From the NCBI GenBank assembly GCA_947479075.1, contig CANJZR010000068.1, positions 1 to 11,394 of the forward strand: a stretch of DNA of 11,394 nucleotides, in the 5' to 3' direction. Origin of the DNA: Planctomycetaceae bacterium. GTDB lineage: Bacteria; Planctomycetota; Planctomycetia; Planctomycetales; Planctomycetaceae. The notes below the pieces were generated by a model. The model did no database searches, was not told the origin of the DNA, and saw only the letters and a list, made by a program, of their open reading frames with translations. Positions 1-6,854 of this stretch are shown piece by piece (within the stretch, counting starts at the first letter, position 1; each line of letters starts with the position of its first letter). A program made the translations under genes and the position numbers.

Positions 1-83
1 ACAACGTTCGATGATCAATCGAATCAAAGTATGCGCTGACGGAAAACCTGGAAATTACCTGTCATTCAACAAATACAGCAGTG

Positions 84-99
84 TGGCACGACGTTCGCA
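84..99 (+). promoter_or_regulatory. Candidate sigma-54 (-24/-12) promoter of the LEA-like gene
   Basis: The sequence TGGCACG, four bases, then TCGCA matches the sigma-54 consensus TGGCACG-N4-TTGCA at all defined positions but one (T to C in the -12 element), with the required spacing between the GG and GC dinucleotides. It lies 84 bases before the ATG at 184, so transcription would start near position 110 and leave a leader of about 70 bases. Planctomycetes are known to carry RpoN. No upstream activator site was identified, and a chance match cannot be excluded. Confidence 0.45.
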
Positions 100-183
100 A
101 TTCACTTGTCTCAAGCAGCCAGCAATATTCGATGACTTCTCCATGAAGTCGATTGCTCGCTGACCACGATTGGGAGAACTTCC

Positions 184-600
184 ATGTCAGATGTCATCAA
201 CACCGCGAAGGAAAAGGCATCGCAAATCGGCGAGAAGGCCGCCCAGGTTGGACACAAAGTTGCGGAGCTCGCAGGGACCGCCGTGGATCAGGCCAAGGAT
301 GTCGCTTCCGTTGCCGCCCAGAAAACGCGTGACCTGGCATCGAATGCCGTGGAAACCGCAAAGGATGTGGCAAGCTCAGCTGCTGAGAAGACGCAAAAGG
401 CGGCGGCCTATGTCAAAGAGAAGGCTTCCGACGCCGCAGAGGCAGCTGGTGAAAAACTGAAAGATGCCGGAGCCGCTCTGCGTGAGAAGAGCCCGACTGC
501 AGAGAAAGCTGTTCAGCGAGCCACGAAGACTGTGGCCGGAGTCCTGGAGAAAGCGGGTGACAAGCTGGACGGCGATCACTGCAACAACACGAGCAAGTAA
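184..600 (+). CDS. LEA-like protein of tandem 11-residue amphipathic repeats
   Basis: A 138-residue, Ala/Lys/Asp/Glu-rich protein with no signal peptide or membrane segment. Residues 5-125 can be divided without a gap into eleven 11-residue units. Alternate units are most alike, for example the hexapeptide AKDVAS recurs at 37-42 and 59-64, exactly 22 residues apart. This is the architecture of group 3 LEA proteins and of apolipoprotein/perilipin-like amphipathic helices. Such proteins are usually disordered in solution and become helical on drying or on contact with membranes. The only cysteine is in the polar tail (residue 133). The start is supported by GGGAGAA just upstream of the ATG. The gene stands alone, ending in a strong hairpin terminator about 40 bases downstream, with a sigma-54-like promoter candidate in front. 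A desiccation/envelope-stress role is inferred from the family; the exact function is unknown. Confidence 0.85.
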   Translation: MSDVINTAKEKASQIGEKAAQVGHKVAELAGTAVDQAKDVASVAAQKTRDLASNAVETAKDVASSAAEKTQKAAAYVKEKASDAAEAAGEKLKDAGAALREKSPTAEKAVQRATKTVAGVLEKAGDKLDGDHCNNTSK

Positions 601-639
601 AGCTGTCACTTGCACTCTGCTCATTCCCGACACGATTCA

Positions 640-675
640 AGCACCTGTCGATCCTGACAGGTGCTTTGTCGTTTG
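640..675 (+). terminator. Rho-independent terminator after the LEA-like gene
   Basis: A perfect 10-bp stem (AGCACCTGTC at 640-649 pairs with GACAGGTGCT at 656-665) encloses a six-base loop and is followed by a T-rich run (TTTGTCGTTT including the last stem base). It starts 39 bases past the stop codon of the LEA-like gene and separates it from the following operon. Confidence 0.85.
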
Positions 676-997
676 ATGTGTTCCGCATTCCAGGGGTATG
701 GAAATGGTTCGCTGGGATCCGTCGGCGAAAACCATCGCCGTCGCACAATCCTCCAACGACGTGAGCGAGTTGGCGGGTCAGCCAACACCTGGTGACGCCT
801 GATCGAACACCCGGCGAAATCTCACCCGTCGGAAATCAATGAAATGCAGTGAATCACCGAGGTTTCTCAAAGTCTGAGACTTCGGCACACCATTGGCATT
901 GTCTCTTGATCAGTCCACGAATTCTCCAACAACTCCACATCCTGAGTTGACTGAGGAGAGTTCTTCAACACCGGGCCAGCAAACCTCAGGAGTGATC
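676..997. other. Intergenic region upstream of the YqjD/YqjE-like operon
   Basis: No coding region is supported in these 322 bases. An open frame runs in from 893, but that part lacks a ribosome binding site and has unremarkable composition. A short inverted repeat, AAGTCT-G-AGACTT at 870-882, is a possible operator upstream of the operon. TTGGCA at 893-898 could serve as a -35 element, but I see no convincing -10 at the right distance. The operon promoter must lie somewhere here. Confidence 0.4.
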
Positions 998-1408
998 ATG
1001 ACAAATCACAATGAATGTTCACACGAGTCCAGCGAAGGACGAACCCAGAGCGGAGGGGACATGGAGGCCGCGGCATCGGTCGTTGCCGAAGGCTGCAAGA
1101 ATGCCGTTCAGGAAGCCGGTCGAGTTTTGAGTCAGCAGTCAGAACGTGCTACGCAGGCGATCGGTCGTGGACTTCAGCAGGTGGGTGATTCCGTTCTTCA
1201 GAACTCACCGGAAGCAGGAACCTTGCACGACGCCTCGGAGCGCGTGGCGGAGACCCTGAACAACGTTGGTGATTACCTGGAACAGAACGGTGTCAAAGGG
1301 ATGTCGGACGATCTCACTCAGGTCATCCGCAAGAATCCTATCCCATCCGTTCTCTTGGGCATGGCCATCGGCTTCTTGATTTCCAAGGCCACGACCCGCA
1401 ACGTGTAA
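998..1408 (+). CDS. DUF883/YqjD-like membrane-anchored protein
   Basis: 136 residues from the ATG at 998, chosen over an upstream in-frame start at 893 because AGGAG sits at 988-992, five bases before it. The first 20 residues are polar. Residues 22-110 are an Ala/Gln/Glu-rich amphipathic helical region with short repeats (QAIGRGLQQVGDS, ERVAETLNNVGDY). Residues 111-130 (RKNPIPSVLLGMAIGFLISK) form one hydrophobic, glycine-containing tail anchor followed by a basic end. This layout, a helical cytoplasmic part, an 'R-x-N-P' entry and a C-terminal glycine-zipper-like anchor, is that of the ElaB/YqjD/DUF883 family of inner-membrane proteins, some members of which bind ribosomes in stationary phase. 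First gene of a tight operon; the next start is 15 bases downstream. Family placement rests on layout and the tail motif, so homology is likely but not certain. Confidence 0.75.
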   Translation: MTNHNECSHESSEGRTQSGGDMEAAASVVAEGCKNAVQEAGRVLSQQSERATQAIGRGLQQVGDSVLQNSPEAGTLHDASERVAETLNNVGDYLEQNGVKGMSDDLTQVIRKNPIPSVLLGMAIGFLISKATTRNV

Positions 1409-1423
1409 AAAGGATGGACTGCC

Positions 1424-1885
1424 ATGTCGATGAATACACTCCCAGCAGGCAATCCGGACGCAGTTGTCACTCCAGCCGGCGAACTGCCTGTTGAACTGCG
1501 AGACGAACCGCCGCCCAGCATCACTCAACTGCTGACGGGGATCATCGGGGATACGCGGGACCTCGTCTTACAAAACCTGCAGCTGTTTCGATCAGAGATG
1601 TCGAACTCCCTTCAGGAAGCACAGCAGGGGATCAGTGCCATCGCGGGCGGCATGATCATGGTCCAGATTGGCGGATTGTTGTTGTGTCACATGCTGGTTC
1701 ACGGGATCTCCTATCTCTACCCAGACATACCGCTCTGGCAAGGTTATGCCGCCATCGGCGGCATCATGTTCAGTCTGGGGCTCATCCCGATTTTTCGTGG
1801 GCTCAAGCACTTTCAGAAGATCTCATTCGGTGGCTCCAAAACCGAATCATCTTCCAATGACACCTCGAATCGGAAGGGGGCTTAA
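1424..1885 (+). CDS. DUF1469 / holin superfamily III (YqjE-like) membrane protein
   Basis: 153 residues. Residues 32-69 are an amphipathic helix that introduces the family (SITQLLTGIIGDTRDLV, then FRSEMSNSLQEAQQG). Two membrane segments follow at about 71-96 and 105-125, separated by a short turn with aromatic and proline residues (YLYPDIPLW), and the polar C-terminal tail starts near 126. This matches the PF07332 group (actinobacterial Holin-X, E. coli YqjE), whose members are small two-helix inner-membrane proteins of unclear function; 'holin' is a sequence-family name and there is no sign of phage genes here. AAAGGA lies nine bases before the ATG. Placement right after a YqjD-like gene repeats the yqjD-yqjE order of enterobacteria, which supports both assignments. 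Confidence 0.8.
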   Translation: MSMNTLPAGNPDAVVTPAGELPVELRDEPPPSITQLLTGIIGDTRDLVLQNLQLFRSEMSNSLQEAQQGISAIAGGMIMVQIGGLLLCHMLVHGISYLYPDIPLWQGYAAIGGIMFSLGLIPIFRGLKHFQKISFGGSKTESSSNDTSNRKGA

Positions 1886-1886
1886 C

Positions 1887-2753
1887 ATGATCGTCGAAGT
1901 CCTGGTGAGTCCTGTCGAAATTCTCGAACCCAATGCCGTGCTGCCCACCAATGGTCTGCCCGAGAATGTTCCCGAAGGGCCGCAATCCTCTGCGGACAGA
2001 ACGCTGGCCCCTGACGAGTTGCGGCAGCAGATCGACGAGTCCAGGCACGCGCTGGCCGAAAAGCTGCACCTGCTGGAAGCCAAAGTGACCGAGTCCGTCC
2101 AGGTAGCCACCGAGACTGTGACAGAGGCCACAGCTGCGGTCGTGGACACTGTCGCGACGGCGAAAGCCACAGTTGCCGAGACGGTGAACTCGGTACAAAC
2201 CGTGTTCGACCAGACCGTTAACAGTGTGAAGAACACTGTTGCCGAAAGTGTGAATACCGTAACCGAGCAGTTTCAAATCTCACGCCAGGTCCAAAAGCAC
2301 CCTTGGTGGAGTCTGGCTGCCTCGGTGGCTGCGGGGTACTGCGCTGGCCAAATATTGACTCGTGCGTCCTCGCCGCCCCCCCAGAGATTGCAGAGGCAGT
2401 TCACAGGACAACAGTCTCCGTGGGGGGCTCCTGTCGCACCAGATGTCGTCCCCCTGACAGCCCACTCGCCGATTCAATCAGAAACCCAGGCAGCCCCCCA
2501 TCCGCAGGGGAAAACGAACTCCCCGGCGAATAATATCGCAGATCACTTTCAGAATGAGATTGCCCAGCTGCAACAGCTCGCAATCGGAGTCACGGCAGGC
2601 ATCATCCGGGATGCAGTCGTGAACGCAGTGCCACCGTCATTGAAGCCCACTGTGCATAGTCTCGCGGACGACATGACGACCAGATTGGGGGGCAAGATTT
2701 TCGCTGAGCCCATCTTGAGTACACCAATGAACTCAAGTTCGCCCAGTCCGTAG
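1887..2753 (+). CDS. DUF3618-like protein with 11-residue repeats and one membrane segment
   Basis: 288 residues from the ATG at 1887, one base after the previous stop codon and behind GGAAGGGGG; a longer open frame from 1668 only overlaps the preceding gene. Residues 40-66 resemble the DUF3618 motif (PDELRQQIDESRHALAEKL). Residues 76-130 are five tandem 11-residue units of the form [EDQ]-[TS]-V-x-x-x-x-x-x-[VF]-x, predicted to be one long amphipathic helix. Residues 136-157 (KHPWWSLAASVAAGYCAGQI) are a hydrophobic glycine-containing segment like the tail anchor of the first operon gene. A Pro/Gln-rich linker (about 160-215) leads to a C-terminal helical part (220-275, with LAIGVTAGIIRDAVVNAVPP) that could contact the membrane again. 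Function is not known. As the third member of the operon it probably acts at the inner membrane with the YqjD/YqjE-like proteins (inference). Confidence 0.75.
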   Translation: MIVEVLVSPVEILEPNAVLPTNGLPENVPEGPQSSADRTLAPDELRQQIDESRHALAEKLHLLEAKVTESVQVATETVTEATAAVVDTVATAKATVAETVNSVQTVFDQTVNSVKNTVAESVNTVTEQFQISRQVQKHPWWSLAASVAAGYCAGQILTRASSPPPQRLQRQFTGQQSPWGAPVAPDVVPLTAHSPIQSETQAAPHPQGKTNSPANNIADHFQNEIAQLQQLAIGVTAGIIRDAVVNAVPPSLKPTVHSLADDMTTRLGGKIFAEPILSTPMNSSSPSP

Positions 2754-2857
2754 GTTTCAACAACGCTTCAGATCCGTCAACACATGGCTGCCCGCTCGGG
2801 AGCGGCTGTGAAGCGAACAGTTTGTCTCGATCCTCTCACACATTCCGTTGCACCATC

Positions 2858-4852
2858 ATGACAAACTCCAGCTCATCCAGGTCGAACGCGTCGAACGCAC
2901 GGAAGCCCGACAACGGTCAGGCCTCGACCACGCGGAGCCCGCAACCCCATTCACGTACGTCCACAGATTCGATCCCTTGGAGACAGGCAATTGTTGCTCT
3001 CGCCTGGACCGTGATCTTTGTCGTCATCCTCGCGGGGATGGTTCTGGGGCGGGCTGTGCTGATTCCATTGTCACTCGCCATCCTGCTGAGTTTCGTACTC
3101 ACTCCGATTATCAGTTGGCTGCGTGGTCGCGGTATTCCGAAGACCGCCTCCGTGTTGTTTGCGTCGGGCACGCTCTCGGTAGCGCTGCTCGTCGTGGGGT
3201 ATCTGGGGTCGCAGCAGATCGGTGCACTCGTAGAGGAATTGCCAGCTCACACGCAAAAAATACGAGACAAGGTCAAGACAGTGAAAAGCTGGTTTGGGAA
3301 CGGTGGTACTCATAAGTTCGAGAACATGATCGTAGAGATTCAGCAGGAGATCGCCGACCCCGCAGCTGAATCCACGCCCCGTTCGGAGTCGTCTCCGCCA
3401 GGATCTCTCCCTCAGAATCAGAGTGATCGGGAGACTGCCCCTACGGTGAATCAGCAGAAATCTGTCCAGAGTGTCTCCGAAGTGCCATCTCAGAATCGAT
3501 GGTGGGCCTGGGGCACAGACTTTCTGGGGTCTGCGATGGAGGGGATGGGAACCCTCGGTTTCACGGTCGTATTGCTCCTGTTCTTCCTGCTGGAAAAGGA
3601 TGGGCTGCGTGATCGAGTCGTTTTGTTGTCTGGAAGATCACGACTGACCGTGACCAGCAATGCACTCGATGAAGCAGCTGACCGAGTTGGCAAATACCTG
3701 GGAATGGTCAGCTTAATCAATGCCGGGTTCGGACTTGTCCTGGGAGTGGGGTTGTATCTTCTCGGAACGCCGTACGCATTGTTGTGGGGGGTATTGGCCG
3801 CACTGCTGAGGTTCATCCCGTACCTGGGTCCCATGCTCAGTGCCGGACTGCCGATTTCCGTCACAATCGCCATGTCGAACGGGTGGTCACAGCCAATTGC
3901 AGTGACGGCATTCCTGATCATTCTGGAACTCATCACCAACAACCTGGTTGAGCCCATGTTGTTCTCGAAGACGACGGGCGTCTCGCCGACAGTGCTGCTG
4001 ATTGCGGCCGGGTTGGGAGCGTATGTCTGGGGGCCAGTCGGACTGGTGATCTCGACTCCGCTGGCCGTGTGTTTGGCGGTACTCGGGAAATACGTTCCTC
4101 AGCTTCAGTTTCTGGACACGCTGTTGAGTGACTCCCCAGCTCTGAACCATCGAGTCGGTTTTTATCAGAGGCTGATTTCTCGTAATTACCACGACGCTAC
4201 TGATCTTGTCATTGAACAGTTGAAAGAACCTGGAGCGAAACATGTCTTTGATGACCTGCTGATTCCGGCGCTCTGCTACTTCAAGCGAGATCTCAAAGCA
4301 AATCACCTGTCAGATGACGACGAGGAAGCATTGCAGACTGCGATCCGGGAGTCGCTCGCGACCGTGAATATTCACCGGAAGCGAACAGCGAACGCCCCAG
4401 ATCAGGATCCGGAATCTGCGAGCGAGCAACTGCCCAGTACCGAATCGCCTCGCACTCGCCTGCTGGGCTGTGCCGCGGACGGCACACCCGATTACATCGC
4501 ACTGTTAATGCTTCAGGAACTGTTAGATCCAGCGGACTGGGATGTCGTGATTACCCCGCCGGAGATGCTGACTTACGAGATTGTCGAGATGGTCGAAGTG
4601 GAATCGCCCGACATTATCTGTATTGGATCGCTTCCACCTGGAGGAGTGGCTTCCGCCAGATACCTCGCCAGGAAGCTTCGAGCTGTCACAACGTGTCCGC
4701 TGGTCGTTGGACTGTGGGGGCAGAAGCAGATCTCTTCAATCGACCGCGATCGCCTCATGAGCTGTGGTGCCACGGACATCACACACAGCTTGCTGCTCAC
4801 GAGTGAGTGGTTGACCAGCCGCCGAAATGTTCTGATGGCCGTGAGCGCGTAA
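2858..4852 (+). CDS. AI-2E family transporter with C-terminal cobalamin-binding-like domain
   Basis: 664 residues from the ATG at 2858; an in-frame TTG at 2822 would add 12 residues, and neither start has a clear ribosome binding site. After a polar 40-residue leader come N-terminal membrane helices (about 43-85 and 95-117), a soluble helical part with a low-complexity insert (165-210), then the family core: helices at 228-246, 283-303, 305-328 and later. Typical permease motifs are visible, such as RFIPYLGPMLSAGLP (318-332) and ITNNLVEPMLFSKTTGVSP (359-377). This is PF01594, whose members include TqsA and sodium/proton antiporters, so the substrate is open. Residues 425-505 are cytoplasmic and helical. 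Residues 535-645 form an alpha/beta domain resembling B12-binding Rossmann folds (PDIICIGSLPPGG at 584-596, a late GATD), but the DxHxxG histidine loop is absent: ADGTPDY stands at that place. The domain may be a sensor that does not bind B12. A strong terminator follows. Confidence 0.88.
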   Translation: MTNSSSSRSNASNARKPDNGQASTTRSPQPHSRTSTDSIPWRQAIVALAWTVIFVVILAGMVLGRAVLIPLSLAILLSFVLTPIISWLRGRGIPKTASVLFASGTLSVALLVVGYLGSQQIGALVEELPAHTQKIRDKVKTVKSWFGNGGTHKFENMIVEIQQEIADPAAESTPRSESSPPGSLPQNQSDRETAPTVNQQKSVQSVSEVPSQNRWWAWGTDFLGSAMEGMGTLGFTVVLLLFFLLEKDGLRDRVVLLSGRSRLTVTSNALDEAADRVGKYLGMVSLINAGFGLVLGVGLYLLGTPYALLWGVLAALLRFIPYLGPMLSAGLPISVTIAMSNGWSQPIAVTAFLIILELITNNLVEPMLFSKTTGVSPTVLLIAAGLGAYVWGPVGLVISTPLAVCLAVLGKYVPQLQFLDTLLSDSPALNHRVGFYQRLISRNYHDATDLVIEQLKEPGAKHVFDDLLIPALCYFKRDLKANHLSDDDEEALQTAIRESLATVNIHRKRTANAPDQDPESASEQLPSTESPRTRLLGCAADGTPDYIALLMLQELLDPADWDVVITPPEMLTYEIVEMVEVESPDIICIGSLPPGGVASARYLARKLRAVTTCPLVVGLWGQKQISSIDRDRLMSCGATDITHSLLLTSEWLTSRRNVLMAVSA

Positions 4853-4937
4853 GGCGTGAAAATCCAACTGCCGACGCCCCATTTGGGGTGACTGACGGGC
4901 CGTCTGTATTTGCCACGTCGGGTCCTAAGTGAACCGC

Positions 4938-4979
4938 CGGAATCTGCTTGTCACGGAAGAAACAAGCAGATTCCGTTTT
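4938..4979 (+). terminator. Rho-independent terminator after the AI-2E permease
   Basis: A perfect 14-bp stem (left arm 4938-4951, beginning CGGAATC; right arm 4962-4975, ending GATTCCG) encloses a ten-base loop and is followed by TTTT. It lies 86 bases after the permease stop and is the only strong structure in the 306-base gap before the next gene. The rest of that gap (to 5158) should contain the promoter for the downstream small gene, but no convincing -35/-10 pair was seen. Confidence 0.85.
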
Positions 4980-5158
4980 GATACGTTGTTGCAGATCGCT
5001 TCGCCTGAACACTCATTTGTGGATGCGGTATTCCCATCCGATCGAGGCCCACTCGAAACTGCTGGCACAACCACTGGTTCTCGCTTGGCGTTGCCTGTAT
5101 CCTGAAGTCAGAATGGTGTTCTCTGGGTCCGAAATCCCGATGTCGAGGAGTAGCTGCG

Positions 5159-5380
5159 ATGTCTGACGCACCGGCACAGTCTGCCAATGCCCAATCTGAT
5201 CTTCAGCGTCGCTATAAGGAATTTCTCGACCTGATGCCGCTGACGATTGCATTGGCCGGGCTGCCCCACAGTGAACCCGGACGCTACTACAGCGAAGAGC
5301 AGATCGAAACTCGTCTGTTCGCCGTGCGTCATGCCTTCAAGGCCGCCCGGCAGCTGGTTCGAGAGCAGATCTCACGATAA
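5159..5380 (+). CDS. Small conserved-looking hypothetical protein (73 aa)
   Basis: A 73-residue soluble protein with AGGAG at 5146-5150, eight bases before the ATG. The body (LQRRYKEFLDLMPLTIALAG, then YYSEEQIETRLFAVRHAFKAARQLVRE) reads as helices. It contains a helical DLMPLT segment, a short Pro/Gly turn and a C-terminal basic amphipathic helix. I recall similar short proteins in other planctomycetes but know of no function or domain name, and that memory is unverified. It lies 118 bases upstream of the sigma factor with no terminator between, so it may be co-transcribed, although separate transcription is just as possible. The good ribosome binding site and ordered composition make a real gene likely. 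Confidence 0.75.
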   Translation: MSDAPAQSANAQSDLQRRYKEFLDLMPLTIALAGLPHSEPGRYYSEEQIETRLFAVRHAFKAARQLVREQISR

Positions 5381-5498
5381 TTGCGGCGATGAGCAGCAAA
5401 CACTGCCGATTGGCCGTTCTCTGCGATTTTCTGTTTCTCCTGGCCTGATCCCTGAAACCCAGGCGAAATGATCCGGGTATCTCCACTGAGGAACGAAC

Positions 5499-6041
5499 TT
5501 GACTGGGGTGGACGATCTCCACGAACTCGCTCGTCGATGCCTGGCGGGTGACGCTGACAGATTGCGGACATTCGTCGAACGTTGCCAGCAGCTGGTTTTC
5601 CCCCTCTGCCTTCAGATGATGCGTCATCGGCAGGATGCGGAAGATGTGACGCAGGAAACGATCGTACGAGCGGTTCGACATCTGTCGACGTGGGATCAAG
5701 GTCGCCCCATTGAACCGTGGTTGATGGGGATTGCTGCGAACAGGTGCCGGACAGCCCTGGAGCGACGCAATCGCCGACCTGTCGTTATTGAGAACCCGCC
5801 GGAACCCGTCTCGAACGGTCAGGCCTCTCAGGGTACGATTGGCGAAGAGGTTCAACGAGCGGTTGATGCTCTTCGTGACGACTACCGTCAGTGTTTCACA
5901 CTCTTCCATGTGCAACAGCTGTCGGTTCAGGAGATTTCTGACCTGATGCATGTTCCGACCGGAACCGTGAAGACCTGGCTTCACCGGGCCCGAAAGATTC
6001 TGGCGGAAGAGTTGCATCGCCGTGGTGTCACAGCGGATTGA
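5499..6041 (+). CDS. ECF-type RNA polymerase sigma factor
   Basis: 180 residues starting at TTG, supported by TGAGGAA ending six bases upstream. Region 2 spans about 28-92: the core-binding and -10-melting helices include RHRQDAEDVTQETIVRAVRH (42-61) and end in PWLMGIAANRCRTALERR (73-90), the usual ECF signature. A poorly conserved linker (93-112) follows. Region 4 (about 115-173) holds the -35-binding helix-turn-helix, with LSVQEISDLMHVPTGTVKTW (141-160) and then the recognition helix LHRARKILAEEL. It directs RNA polymerase to a stress-type regulon. No zinc-ribbon or extra C-terminal domain is present. The anti-sigma gene begins 19 bases after the stop, so the pair is very likely one transcript and the sigma factor is probably held inactive by its neighbour. 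The ECF subgroup cannot be assigned by eye. Confidence 0.93.
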   Translation: MTGVDDLHELARRCLAGDADRLRTFVERCQQLVFPLCLQMMRHRQDAEDVTQETIVRAVRHLSTWDQGRPIEPWLMGIAANRCRTALERRNRRPVVIENPPEPVSNGQASQGTIGEEVQRAVDALRDDYRQCFTLFHVQQLSVQEISDLMHVPTGTVKTWLHRARKILAEELHRRGVTAD

Positions 6042-6060
6042 TTGAAAGGTGGACAATCCC

Positions 6061-6765
6061 ATGCAGTGCCCGTTGTTTCGATCCCTGCTCGATCAGGCCG
6101 TTGAATCGCATGTCGATTCGGTGTCTGATGAGGTACGGACACACGGTGCGACCTGCACGGCCCCGGCCTGTATCGAGGCCTGGAATGAGTACCGTCTGCT
6201 GAGTCGAGCCTTGCCAGTCTGGAAGGCCGGATTGCCGCAAGTCGATCTGGCTGATCGCGTCTTGGCCGAACTGTCCGGATCTAATCCTGAAAAGGATTCT
6301 GCGGCGGTCACTCAAAATCCTCCCGCTCTCAAAGAGTTCGTCCAGACCAGCTGGCAGGACTTCCGCTCTCCACAGCAGCGTCCGTGGTCGATCGCACTTT
6401 CGGTGGCTGCTTTGATGCTGTTGGTGGGGACGCTGATTCTTTCCGTACCGCAATCCCCCAACTCACAGTTGGCCGTCCGGACAAGAAACAATCCAGCGCT
6501 TCCCACGATCGATACACAACGGGATTCAATGGAGTCATCGGCACCCGATGTCGCCGTGAAGTCGATCGAATGGGTCCAGAAGGCCAGTACATTGATGGCG
6601 ACCGCCATTGTCAGTATCCCGGAAAAGGGGGCGGAACTGGTCCCCGAATCTCCTCAATGGAGATCCGACTGGCCGAGTAAACTCGAACCGCTGCGTCGCA
6701 ACGCCCACGCAGCCTGGGACAGCTTCCTCGAGAAACTTCCGACGCCCGATCAACCCGCGTCCTGA
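6061..6765 (+). CDS. Membrane-anchored anti-sigma factor (putative)
   Basis: 234 residues from the ATG at 6061, with AAGGTGG at 6046-6052; an in-frame GTG at 6049 overlaps that ribosome binding site and is less likely. The N-terminal cytoplasmic part (1-70) is Cys/His-containing and helical. H28, C32 and C37 resemble the zinc-binding anti-sigma (ZAS) motif HX3CX2C but with four residues between the cysteines. A DLADRVLAEL helix (62-71), common in anti-sigma factors, follows. One membrane segment lies at about 109-129 (SIALSVAALMLLVGTLILSV), after which roughly 100 residues would face the periplasm as a sensor-like part with Trp-rich amphipathic stretches. Its place directly after the ECF gene supports the role: it would sequester the sigma factor until a signal releases it. 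No named domain is certain, so the call rests on layout plus context. Confidence 0.78.
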   Translation: MQCPLFRSLLDQAVESHVDSVSDEVRTHGATCTAPACIEAWNEYRLLSRALPVWKAGLPQVDLADRVLAELSGSNPEKDSAAVTQNPPALKEFVQTSWQDFRSPQQRPWSIALSVAALMLLVGTLILSVPQSPNSQLAVRTRNNPALPTIDTQRDSMESSAPDVAVKSIEWVQKASTLMATAIVSIPEKGAELVPESPQWRSDWPSKLEPLRRNAHAAWDSFLEKLPTPDQPAS

Positions 6766-6854
6766 GATCCGCGACCGCGAGATTGTGAGTTAGTCCAATC
6801 TGCGTGTCCTTCTCCGCCACTGCTCTTTGAGCGACCGTTCGTTATCCTGCTCGC

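Noticed and set aside
893..910. Possible sigma-54 box (TTGGCATT...CTTGAT) before the YqjD-like operon
   Set aside because: The -12 GC dinucleotide is missing and the spacing is off by one.
893..997. Upstream extension of the YqjD-like gene
   Set aside because: No ribosome binding site, low-complexity Ser/Thr/Pro sequence, and a strong AGGAG directly before the ATG at 998.
1424..1885. Phage lysis holin
   Set aside because: The holin name applies only to the sequence superfamily; there is no endolysin or other phage gene, and the YqjD/YqjE-like context points to a housekeeping membrane protein.
1668..1886. Upstream extension of the DUF3618-like gene
   Set aside because: It overlaps the YqjE-like gene entirely in another frame; the ATG at 1887 has a good ribosome binding site and one-base operon spacing.
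2790..2815. Hairpin CCGCT-CGGG-AGCGG between the DUF3618-like gene and the permease
   Set aside because: The stem is only five base pairs and there is no T-run, so it is not a convincing terminator.
5337..6062. Long minus-strand open frame (241 codons) opposite the ECF sigma factor
   Set aside because: It is the antisense shadow of a gene with clear sigma region 2 and 4 motifs; its translation shows no family pattern and has no ribosome binding site.
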